A DNA stretch of 64,000 bases, taken from Fragilaria radians. Taxonomy: Eukaryota; Bacillariophyta; Fragilariophyceae; Fragilariales; Fragilariaceae. Made by a program: the position numbers and the translations under genes. The notes under the pieces were generated by a model that was given only the letters and a program-made list of their open reading frames with translations, was not told where the DNA came from and made no database searches. Positions 34,906-43,340 of the stretch are shown piece by piece; position 1 is the first letter of the stretch; every line of letters begins with the position of its first letter. Location of the stretch: positions 106,065 through 170,064 of the forward strand of contig CAAAJI010000013.1 in NCBI GenBank assembly GCA_900642245.1. The letters run 5' to 3'.

Positions 34906-35795
34906 ATGAAGGTTACACGATGTGCATACGCTGCAATAGTTGCTCTTGCGTCTACTAGCCTCTTAGTGACAACTTCCTCGGCATTTACTAGGCCTGTGAC
35001 AGCTAGATCTTTGATATCGGAGTCAAATGTATTTTCAAGGCATGGGATTCAAAAGGCTAAACCTCATATGAAAATGTTCTTCGGCAATTTTTTCAGTGGG
35101 GGTGGTTTGTACAACGCTGGAATCGATTATGAGAAGCTAGATCATCCAGGACCTGAACTAGCTGCCGCAGCGAAAGAGGGAAAGACACTCGCGCAATCAA
35201 GCAAAAGTCCAAATCTAAGGTTGGCAACATTTGCTGGGGGTTGTTTCTGGGGTCTTGAACTTGCTTATCAACGAGTTCCCGGTGTTGTTTACACGGCTGT
35301 TGGTTACTCGCAAGGACCAGAAACTTCGCCCACTTATGAACAAGTATGCAGTGGAACTACAGGTCACACGGAAGCTGTGATAGTGTATTACGACCCCTCA
35401 GAATGTAATTATGAAAATTTGCTAGACACCTTTTTTAGCCGAGTTGACCCAACAACTGTCAATGGACAAGGGAACGACTATGGGAGACAGTATAGGACAG
35501 GGATATACTATCACACACCTGAGCAAGAAGAAGCTCTACGTATTCGATATGAGGAAGAAGCAAAGAAACATCGTCGTCCAATGGCAACGGAATTGAAACC
35601 TGCGGCATCATTTTGGCCAGCTGAAAAGTATCACCAGCAGTATTTAGAGAAGTAAGTATTACTCATGGAAGACAAGTATAGTTGAGGTTTGACAATGCTT
35701 AACTCATGCTGCTTTTCTCTCGTAGGGGAGGGCGAATGGGACGCCCTCAATCTGCCGCTAAAGGTGCGACAGATACGATTCGTTGTTATGGATAA
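34906..35795 (+). CDS. MSRA: Peptide methionine (S)-S-oxide reductase A, plastid-type
   Basis: The gene is read as join(34906..35651,35726..35795), 271 aa. The 74-nt intron starts GTAAGT and ends CGTAG, and without it the C-terminus would be lost. The N-terminus is a signal peptide ending VTTSSAF/TRP, matching the diatom ASAFAP-type plastid cleavage motif, then a basic transit-like stretch. The catalytic GCFWG is at 112-116 (nucleophile Cys113), followed by YSQG, GHTEAV, FFSRVDPTTVNGQGNDYGRQYRTGIYY and the Glu/Tyr substrate residues of MsrA. It reduces methionine-S-sulfoxide with thioredoxin. The C-terminus reads KGATDTIRCYG, where plant enzymes usually have KGC...RCYG, so one of the two recycling cysteines is missing. 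Confidence 0.93.
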
Positions 35796-36780
35796 TTAGA
35801 GATTTTTTATGCTTAATTTTATTTTGGATGATGAAAGAGGTTTTCTGTCTAAAGGCTTTGGCCAGTGTCATCTGGGCTACTGACTTTAAGGGACGATCTT
35901 GGTTAAACATTGAGAATCTGTTTCCAAAAGGCTGAATAATGTTCCAAAAAAATAATTAGATCAAGAATTGTCAATTGATAATAGTTAATACTGTGTACTA
36001 TTCTCTGATGTGGCTATCGTTCACACATCCTGGACGAGAATAAGTGTGAATATGTTTTGATTTTGAATGCCACTGAGTGGTCCTCATTAGTGCCAACACT
36101 AACTTGGATTGACTGATAAATTGTACGCATTTGCAATCACCGACTGTCGTGGGAATATCCATGAGCATAGTTAGAGATACCAAAAGCTGCAAAGAAAAAG
36201 GATTCAAATTCGATGAACATGTTCTCAAATGTTGCTGATTATTGTGACTTAGAAGAAATCAGTCTTCTGTTATACTCTAACAACACCATAATAAAAGGAA
36301 TGAACGGAAGTTACATGTTTACGAGATACATGAAAAATTGTGATGTGAAATAAATATAGGTCACACATTGAAACTCAACTCAAAGAAATGGGATTGGAAA
36401 TTAATCAAACCTACGAACTCTGATAAACCGTTTCTTCTTAGAGAAATTCGTCGAAGCTTGTGGAAATTGTGTACAGGTGAAATCACGGAATCTCATGTCA
36501 TGGCAGCATGGCAGGTTGAAAGGGAGAGTAAGTCCAAGATCGAGAGAACCATTTTGCTATTTTTTTTCTGATTCATATTACTCGGATCATCTTACACTTC
36601 ATTGCTTTGCAAGAGTTGAATACATGTTTAAATCATTGGAATAGTCTATCAGTTAGAACATAATTTCACGAAGTGTCTATTCAACTTCAAGCTCTGTGAT
36701 TACACTTTTTTGAGCTACAAATCAATCTGAAATATGTCATAGAGAAAGATTTTTGAAATCTCCCCTCAACTTGCCTTCCA
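35796..36780. other. Intergenic, no supported gene
   Basis: 3' flank of MSRA and AT-rich DNA. A short open stretch at 36368-36571 has no recognisable motif. Confidence 0.45.
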
Positions 36781-36789
36781 TTTGTTTGC

Positions 36790-37110
36790 AAGGCACAGGA
36801 GCTGGATAAGATAGAAGGTACAGACATGGACAAGACAAAGCAAACCAAGATAGAACTCTTAATGGATCCATGCAAACTCACCATCAAATATTCCTGATAC
36901 TTTTTACCTTCAAGGATGGGTGCCCTGAGGAGTGGATCAAGCAGTTGATGTCCTGTGAGATTGAGAACCAGGCACTGCTCAAGGAACCTGTTGACATGAC
37001 CAAGATATTTAGAGCTTTATTGAAGGGTCAGGCCCTGTCTTATTTTGGGCATAACTTGAAGAGGAGATTGGAAAAGATCATACTGATTTTTATGTCTTGA
37101 AGTTATTGAT
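36790..37110 (+). pseudogene. Ty3/gypsy gag-like remnant
   Basis: The plus strand reads DKTKQTKIELLMDPCKLTI, then after a frame change FTFKDGCPEEWIKQL, LLKEPVDMTKIFRALLKGQAL and FGHNLKRRL. This is the retrotransposon gag pattern (substrate-like ...GxxEEW... and LLxGxAL). It is the sister of the minus-strand remnant at 21.1-21.8 kb. It is broken and has no pol. Confidence 0.6.
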
Positions 37111-37318
37111 TTGAGAATTAGGTCTAGAATAAATTCCCAATGAGGTTACTTGAGGTTGGGATGATCAGTTTCTAGGTCATGTTTTAAGCAACCTTAGAGA
37201 AATCGTTGCATTTGTGAGGGATGGAGAATTAGCAGTAAAGGGTAAAGTTCCTACCTTCTGTCATTTTTTTTGTTCGAATTTTTTTGACTCCCGAGCTCCC
37301 TATCAAAATGTTGATTCG

Positions 37319-38488
37319 ATGCAAATAATGATTGCATCAGACAGTCCCAACAAGCTGAATTATTCATGCCTTGCAGTTTTGTGCTTGTCCCTATGGGTCG
37401 TTACTCTGCTTATTTTATCTTCTGAGGCGAAGATTTTTGCGTCCAACACATGCAGTCAACAGCAGAGAAATGAGAAGCAGCATCAAAACATTGAGAACGC
37501 TTCAGACATGGTGATTAAACCATTCTTTCCTCAGATAGCATGGCTTATGTCTTGGCCAAATTCAGGAACGTCGTATACCCTTCGCATGGTTAGAGAAATA
37601 ACGAACCTAACAACAGCGACAAACTATGGCCATGAACATTTGGTAAATGATTCTAGTATTTTGTTACATCCAGATTGGGTTGATGGTCCGTTTCGAGCTA
37701 ACTTATCACAGAATCTTCCAGATTATTTCATATTGACTAAAACTCACTGTGGATCACGTTGTGTTCATTGTGCTCCTGATGGTTACTTGGAAACCTCGCG
37801 TACCTTTCAAAGGGCCTGTCAATCTGGTCGTAGACATTTCAATTCGTCCTTGAATCAGGGATCAATGTATTCTTCACGTTTGGTTTCAAAAGCGGTTCAT
37901 TTGATTCGTAATCCTATGGACAACGTTGTGTCACGGTTCCACCTGTCACGACGACACGTACGTTATCATCATCATGGTACAGTTCCTCCTGCGAACAATG
38001 TCAGTGGATTTCGTGAATGGTGTGATGACATGGATTCTCGTTTTCTAATACAAGAGTCACACACACCATGGCTAGATTCTACATTGCTAAAGTTGTGGCG
38101 TACCGTTCCTTGTCATGCCGAATTTTTCAAATACATCCAATGGCATAATTTGGCTTGGACAACAGCGTTGAATATAGGAATTCCTATGCTCATTCTTCGA
38201 TACGAAGATTACCATAGAGACTGGAATGCGACAGTAACTAAACTGTTAAAATTTTTGAGTTTACCGGTTGCTACTTTGGAGAGTGTGACACGTTTTCAAC
38301 TTCAAACATATAGCACATATTATTCACCACAACAGAAGCAAAGCATTGAACTTTTGCTAAAAAATGCTGCTTCATCTCCTGTTTGGGGCATTGTGCGTGA
38401 TTACTTTGATGGGAATGAGGAAACTCGAGAGAATCTTATCTCAGCAGGATCTCTACAAATGCCGTCACATTTGCTATCGATACCATAA
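37319..38488 (+). CDS. Sulfotransferase-like type II membrane protein
   Basis: A single-exon 389-aa protein. I chose the ATG at 37319; the open frame extends upstream without an ATG. A hydrophobic anchor (about 17-34, CLAVLCLSLWVVTLLIL) is followed by the PAPS 5'-phosphosulfate loop-like SWPNSGTSYTLRM (about 78-90) and the 3'-phosphate-binding IRNPMDNVVSRFH (about 196-208, with Arg and Ser as expected). A late VRDYF resembles the C-terminal sulfotransferase loop. Many His and Cys residues lie between the motifs. Predicted: Golgi transfer of sulfate from PAPS to a glycan or protein. It is convergent with the LRR-like gene, with 55 bp between the stops. Confidence 0.78.
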   Translation: MQIMIASDSPNKLNYSCLAVLCLSLWVVTLLILSSEAKIFASNTCSQQQRNEKQHQNIENASDMVIKPFFPQIAWLMSWPNSGTSYTLRMVREITNLTTATNYGHEHLVNDSSILLHPDWVDGPFRANLSQNLPDYFILTKTHCGSRCVHCAPDGYLETSRTFQRACQSGRRHFNSSLNQGSMYSSRLVSKAVHLIRNPMDNVVSRFHLSRRHVRYHHHGTVPPANNVSGFREWCDDMDSRFLIQESHTPWLDSTLLKLWRTVPCHAEFFKYIQWHNLAWTTALNIGIPMLILRYEDYHRDWNATVTKLLKFLSLPVATLESVTRFQLQTYSTYYSPQQKQSIELLLKNAASSPVWGIVRDYFDGNEETRENLISAGSLQMPSHLLSIP

Positions 38489-38543
38489 CCATTCAAATGG
38501 AAAAGACGAAGCTAGAATGAATAGAAAAAGAGCCCAAACATCT

Positions 38544-39797
38544 TTACACCCTGGAGAGTAGCAAATCGTGTTTTTGTTGCAATATTTCAAAGAGCACGGA
38601 CGGTTTGTTGGAAGCCTTTTGAAGTATGTAGGGCCAAAGTGATAAGTCTATCTTTTCTTGAACCAAGTGTGATAAGAATTTGAAGCGATTTAGTGTCAGG
38701 TAGTGATCAGTTTGTCGAGAAAATCGACTAGGCCATTTGAAGTTTCCAAGCTGCAAATGGGTCAATTGAGTGTTGTTCTGTAGCATAAGACAAATTGAAT
38801 CTGCGCAACTTTGTTCCACCCGTTTCAAAAAGTCAATGTTAACATACTCAAGTGTTGACCAGGATGCTAGAAGATTCCACAGAGACTTTGCTTCCGAAGG
38901 AGCAATAGATGTTCCATAATTGGATATTGTCAATTGTTTGAGATTTCGACCATTACCCAACATTAAATCCAACCAATTAACAAAATCAATAGAAGGGACT
39001 CTCGACGATGAAGATAGCTTTAAAATGCGAATTTCCAAAGACTTCACTTGTGTTATAGCTTCCGAAATTTGAACCAGCTCATGATAAGCTTTGGTCGTCG
39101 TATGAATGATGAGTTTATCCAGCGTTGGTGGAAAAGACGATGCCAAGAGTTGTAACTTAGAGGCAGTTGAATGTATAATTTGAACTTTGAGGCTTTGTAA
39201 TGTTGAAAGCCTAGAAAATCTTAGCATAAAGAATTCCCAGATATCCTGTGACATGGCATTTAAATCTAATTGTCCAATAATCAAGGACTTCCAAGTACAA
39301 CTGTCATTCATTGCTTGCGCTAATGAATATGCAATAGGGTCCGATGGTACGGGAATACAAATCTCTTGGAGAAAAGGAAGATCCAATCCAGAAACATCAA
39401 AATGCTCAACACTGGGTCGAAACGTAAGTCGTTTCAATGGTAAGCCTTCAAGGGTTTGCTCTATCATTATGCGATTGATCCATTGTGTACAATGGATATC
39501 CCATTCCATCGGTCCAAATAAGCTCAAATCAATAACTGCAATCTTGGATTGTTTCATTTGTCTATACCAGATTTGAAAAAATATATCTAATTCCACAGGG
39601 GATCCTTTACGAAGCTGAAGAAAATGTAGGATACGCACATGTCCAAATAAGTACGACAGAGCAAACGATTCTCCTGGCATTCGTTCACTTAACGTAATCG
39701 TGAGGTGAAAGATTTCATGCTGGACAAAGGCATGCACATTTTTGGCATGAATCTCATGGCCAACACTGCCATCATTGCACACAATGAAAATCGGCAT
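38544..39797 (-). CDS. Leucine-rich-repeat-like hypothetical protein
   Basis: A single-exon 417-aa protein, ATG at 39797. Irregular Leu-rich repeats run through the middle and C-terminal parts (LKRLTF, LQEICIP, LQSLKVQII, LDKLIIH, VKSLEIRILKL, LKQLTISNYG, LEYVNIDFL, LTHLQLGNF), spaced about 25-30 residues, resembling RNI/F-box-type LRR proteins. No F-box, transmembrane segment or catalytic motif was recognised. Function unknown; such folds bind other proteins. Confidence 0.65.
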   Translation of the reverse strand: MPIFIVCNDGSVGHEIHAKNVHAFVQHEIFHLTITLSERMPGESFALSYLFGHVRILHFLQLRKGSPVELDIFFQIWYRQMKQSKIAVIDLSLFGPMEWDIHCTQWINRIMIEQTLEGLPLKRLTFRPSVEHFDVSGLDLPFLQEICIPVPSDPIAYSLAQAMNDSCTWKSLIIGQLDLNAMSQDIWEFFMLRFSRLSTLQSLKVQIIHSTASKLQLLASSFPPTLDKLIIHTTTKAYHELVQISEAITQVKSLEIRILKLSSSSRVPSIDFVNWLDLMLGNGRNLKQLTISNYGTSIAPSEAKSLWNLLASWSTLEYVNIDFLKRVEQSCADSICLMLQNNTQLTHLQLGNFKWPSRFSRQTDHYLTLNRFKFLSHLVQEKIDLSLWPYILQKASNKPSVLFEILQQKHDLLLSRV

Positions 39798-39943
39798 GTA
39801 TACAAATGAAAGTTACAAATCTTAAGAGGTGGTAATCTGTGATATTTTAGCGATGCGAGTTATACCAGTGAAGAGTGGTAATCTGGCGTGTAAGGAATAA
39901 GACATAGCATCAAATGATTCTTAGGCATTTTAAGTAGGGAAAA

Positions 39944-40097
39944 GTTATTTACACTCCCCAAATCGGTTATTTACACTCCCCATATCGGTTATTTACACTC
40001 CCCAAATCGGTTATTTACACTCCCCAAATCGGTTATTTACACTCCCCAAATCGGTTATTTACACTCCCCAAATCGGTTATTTACACTCCATTACGAC
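39944..40097 (+). repeat. Seven-unit 22-bp tandem repeat in left TIR
   Basis: The unit GTTATTTACACTCCCCAAATCG occurs at 39944, 39966, 39988, 40010, 40032, 40054 and 40076. The second unit has one change (CATATCG) and the last diverges after CTCC. The same unit appears about twice, inverted, at 41850-41890. Confidence 0.95.
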
Positions 40098-40230
40098 CTA
40101 ACCCTAACGTTTTTTCTTATAACCCGGAATTTTCACATAAAAACAAATAAATCCATCCCCGGAACAGCGAGATCAACTTGATCTTTTCCCTTCTCATCCT
40201 TTCAAAGAAACTTCTGCCACGAATGAGCTC

Positions 40231-40513
40231 TTGCCTATGGATTCAATGCTCACAAAGAATGTTGATGATTCTCCCATGGACTGCCTTGTGACAGGACTCT
40301 ATACACAACAACCAGAAAATTGTTTCAACAAATCATCACGCAAATATGGAGTTAAGAAGGGAATGTTCCTTGGACGGGCACGAGAGCTTTGTCCGTCATT
40401 GATCGTTTTACCCTATGACTTTGAAGGATACGAAGAAGTATCAGAACAGGTTACTGATATTTTACACCAATACGCCAATTTTTATCATGGTATTGTGGAA
40501 CAAGTTCTTCATA
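40231..40513 (+). pseudogene. REV1: REV1 (Y-family polymerase) fragment, 5' part
   Basis: The reading frame contains SRKYGVKKGMFLGRARELCP, then LIVLPYDFEGYEEVSEQVTDI and a GIVEQV ending, which is the REV1 fingers/palm segment just before the catalytic S-C/V-D-E motif. The text breaks off exactly there at the hAT junction. No start, upstream BRCT or first catalytic aspartate region is present, so this is a captured piece and not a gene. Confidence 0.8.
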
Positions 40514-41025
40514 TATGACGCAAATATGGCCACATAATGCATTGTAACAGATGTCCAGCCATCAAAAATTAATCCAAATTTATCAGGGAGATCTTCGGAT
40601 ATTGCTTTTTCAACATTGGGAGTTAGTGCCAATATGTATTTGCGTAATGTCTTACTACATATTGGTTTAGTTTTAAACATATCTCTTGTGACCACATTAT
40701 CAACCTCCGAAATGGGTTGATTGCGGTCAACAATCCAATTTATCAAATTGTAGACTTCTTTTTCTTGCTTGTTTATGAAACCATATGAATCCAATCTCCC
40801 TTTATCCTTGGACAATTTAACAAGCTCATCATAAATACCTAGAAAATTATCTCCAATGCAGGAACGAAGATGATTCTTCAAATTTGTATACCCCGTACTT
40901 TTCTCCTGTTTCTGTATGGACTGACATTTTGTGTTCTTACACATATAGAAGTCTGGATTGGCATATGGCATAAAGAAGGATGCAATAACTTCTTTCATCT
41001 GGACTTTGATTGCCGCTTTCTCCAT
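40514..41025 (-). pseudogene. hAT transposase N-terminal fragment (BED finger)
   Basis: From the ATG at 41025 the frame encodes a BED-type zinc finger (CKNTKC, then TNLKNHLRSC) and the hAT core start KFGLIFDGWTSVTMHYVAIFASY. It is then truncated: the remaining residues of the open frame are just antisense REV1 sequence. The hAT dimerisation domain is missing. Confidence 0.75.
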
Positions 41026-41149
41026 TTTGTGGTTTTATTTGTGGGCGGGGGAATATTCAAATGCGTCAGACATCAGGCAATAATATTACTGGTTAGTATT
41101 AGTAAGCAGATAGACCAAGACATTCACAGCCACTCCATTTGGCTAGTAA

Positions 41150-41315
41150 AAAGTAAAGTATTGCAATATTGGTTGAATAAAAATAAAGTATTGCAATATT
41201 GGTCGACTAAAAATAAAGTATTGCAATATTAGTTGACTATAAATAAAGTATTGCAATATTTGTCGACAAAAAATAAAGTATTGCAATATCGGTTTTACGA
41301 AAAATAAAGCATTTT
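41150..41315 (+). repeat. ~31-bp tandem repeats upstream of hAT fragment
   Basis: About five imperfect units of AATAAAGTATTGCAATATTG followed by GTCGACT-like text, spaced about 31 bp, between roughly 41150 and 41310. Each unit contains ATTGCAAT, a small palindrome. They lie between the transposase start and the element end, where hAT subterminal binding repeats usually sit. Confidence 0.9.
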
Positions 41316-41360
41316 TCATTAATTGATTGCAATTATTTTCCGTCAATATATTTTTTCTCA

Positions 41361-41670
41361 AGTCTACTACGTAGAGCTAAATGTGCCCATGAGTGACAAG
41401 GACGATAGGATCGAAATTATGAAGAAGATTGCGGATAGTATACTTGAAGACATTGTTTCTACCAAAGATTGCACTGCTACTATATGTGTAGGTATCAATA
41501 AGTTCCTGGCCAAGGTTGCAACAAGTAAGGTAAAGCCAAATGGATCTCACGTTGGTACAGACTTTCGAGAGTTGCTCATGTCATTGAAACTCTGAGATCT
41601 TCCTGGTATTGGATACCGCGTGGAACGCAAATTGACATCCAATGGCTTGATTACTCTGCAACATGTCCAT
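41361..41670 (+). pseudogene. REV1: REV1 fragment, 3' part
   Basis: The plus strand continues REV1: QVYYVELNVPM, an IADSILEDI helix, CTATICVGINKFLAKVATSK, then a TGA, then in the same frame DLPGIGYRVERKLTSNGLITL, the helix-hairpin-helix of the thumb. The stop and the loss of the SxDE acidic pair at the insertion point make it non-functional. Confidence 0.8.
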
Positions 41671-41759
41671 TAAGAAATAAAAAATAACATGCATATAAAA
41701 TTCATATATCATAATTCAAATCCATATTTTTCAGTAATAGTGTAGCATACAAATCACCT

Positions 41760-41895
41760 TGATCAATCTCGCTGTTCCGGGGATGGATTTATTTGTCCCC
41801 TATATGTGAAAATTCCGGGTTATAAGAAATAACGTTAGGGTTAGGTCGTAGTGGAGTGTAAATAACCGATTTGGGGAGTGTAAATAACTTTTCCC
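41760..41895 (-). repeat. Right TIR of the REV1-carrying element
   Basis: Inverted relative to 39937-40180, with the same order of blocks from outside to inside: GGGAAAAG, 22-bp units (two), CTAACCCTAACG, CCCGGAATTTTCACAT, GGAACAGCGAGAT. It contains a short insertion (GGGG/CCCC) relative to the left copy. Confidence 0.9.
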
Positions 41896-42087
41896 TTTAA
41901 GGACAAACATTAGCCTACCACAAATACAATAACAATAGTTTCAGCCCCTAGCTAATTTCCGGGTTCTTTTAGTCGTCGGCCATCTGCATGTTTTGCTGCG
42001 GGTGCTTGCGTTAGCCTGCCATGTAAGGAAATTTCAATATTTTGCCAATTTCGGCGCAATAAAAAGCATTTTAGCCACAAAAAAATC

Positions 42088-43189
42088 ATGTCGGATCGAG
42101 AATCGAGCCCCCACAGCACCTCCTCAGGAGATGAACCTCCAGAGAAAGTGATAATCACTCCTCCACAGAATCCTCACTCTCCAACATTTATTGACAACTA
42201 TGACATGCTGGAGGATGAGGATGACAAGTATTCTCTCTCAGAGAAGATTGTCCACTTTGTTGGTGGTCGAGTATTCCCGGAACACTTTGATGCCACAAGT
42301 GCAGTCCTTGTTTTTCATGCTGGCGCAACAGTTGGAAAACTCCCCCCCATGAAAAAGGAGTTGAAAGAAAGCAAATGTATGGAGATTTATCTCAATGCTA
42401 TTGATTCCCTTGATAGAGATTTTTTTCTAATGATGTGATTTCCTTTTTTCGTTCTGCATTTAGGAAGAAGAGTCAGCAATTGAGTCCAGACAACCTTTAT
42501 AGGTACTTCCAAGATGCTCAATCTATAATGAGAAATCAGTTGCTTCCTTGTTTTCCCAAGGACTTGCATAAACTGCAAAGTGGAAAAGGTTTTCATGAGG
42601 CATGCAATGATGTCATCCTCAAACAGTCTAGGCTTCACCTATCTAGCTTGAAAAAGAATCAGATGTCTCAACAGAAATTGATGCTTCATATCCATCAGAA
42701 TCATGGCAATACATAACAAAGCCATGGAAATTTTCTCTGGCAGTAAAGGTTTTTCGGAAATCACCAGAACTTGCCAGCAATGTTGCAGAAGTATTAGCTA
42801 ATGCTGAGAATAAACCAATTTCCCGTGCTGAGCTACTTCAACAGAAGGCACAGGAATCAACTAAGAAGCTTAGCCTTTGGAATTCTCTGTCCTCTTCTTC
42901 TTATCATGCACAGAAAGAGAATGCTATGAAAGTGGAGAACGACAGGGAGAAACGTAGAAAACTGGAATCAGAAACAAGACAAACAGCAATAAACCTATCC
43001 ATTTGTTTAGGAAAGGTGCAAGAGCTGAAGGAGACTCTTGCCATTTTAAAAGATATCAGACCTGTGATTGGTGAGGCTGATTACAACAAGCAAGTCAAAG
43101 CTCTCTTTTCTAACCTACCAAATGTCAGCTCGTACAACATTGAGCTACGTCCAATTGAAGTTGACAATGAAAGAGATGACATGTTGTAG
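42088..43189 (+). pseudogene. Harbinger accessory protein gene, frameshifted
   Basis: Three open segments (42088-42438, 42435-42645, 42647-43189) follow each other in different frames, and protein character continues across both joins. The first join sits in a T-homopolymer (about 42420), suggesting a one-base loss; the second is near 42645. The product is acidic N-terminally and coiled-coil/charged C-terminally (NDREKRRKLESETRQ). No Myb/SANT motif is clear to me, but its position opposite the transposase fits the element's second gene. Confidence 0.55.
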
Positions 43190-43340
43190 TTGTGATGAGC
43201 TATCAAAGCCTTCCAAAGAGTTCCCCAACCTTTCTCAAGATTTCTTTTTGTATCGGTGCATTGATGCCTTTCAAGTTCATCCATTGCAAAATCAGGAGTA
43301 TCGTCAACACCCTGAGTTGAGAAAAAATCGTCGTCTGTAT

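Larger units (their letters stand above)
40514..41360 (-). mobile_element. Truncated hAT element inserted in the REV1 fragment
   Basis: The N-terminal part of a hAT transposase (41025 down to about 40514) plus its AT-rich upstream region separate the two REV1 pieces. CAAGT occurs at both junctions (CAAGTTCT at about 40501 and CAAGTCTA at about 41359), perhaps a diverged 8-bp duplication. Terminal inverted repeats could not be fixed. Confidence 0.55.
39937..41895. mobile_element. TIR element carrying a REV1 gene fragment
   Basis: The ends are inverted copies: left GGGAAAAGTTATTTACACTC and right GAGTGTAAATAACTTTTCCC. Similarity continues inward through 22-bp subrepeats, a CTAACCCTAACG block, TTATAACCCGGAATTTTCACAT and ATCCATCCCCGGAACAGCGA. 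The left TIR is about 245 bp (39937-40180) and the right about 136 bp (41760-41895), because the left has seven 22-bp units and the right two. The interior has no transposase for these ends; it holds a REV1 fragment split by a truncated hAT. Flanks read TTTTAAGTA and TTTAAGGAC, so a TTAA- or TTTAAG-type target duplication is possible but imperfect. The superfamily is unresolved. Confidence 0.75.

Noticed and set aside
39937..41895. piggyBac assignment from TTAA near both ends
   Set aside because: The TTAA lies at unequal distances (3 and 1 bases) from the terminal repeat, and the end sequence is GGGAAAAG rather than a CCC-type start. The superfamily is left open.
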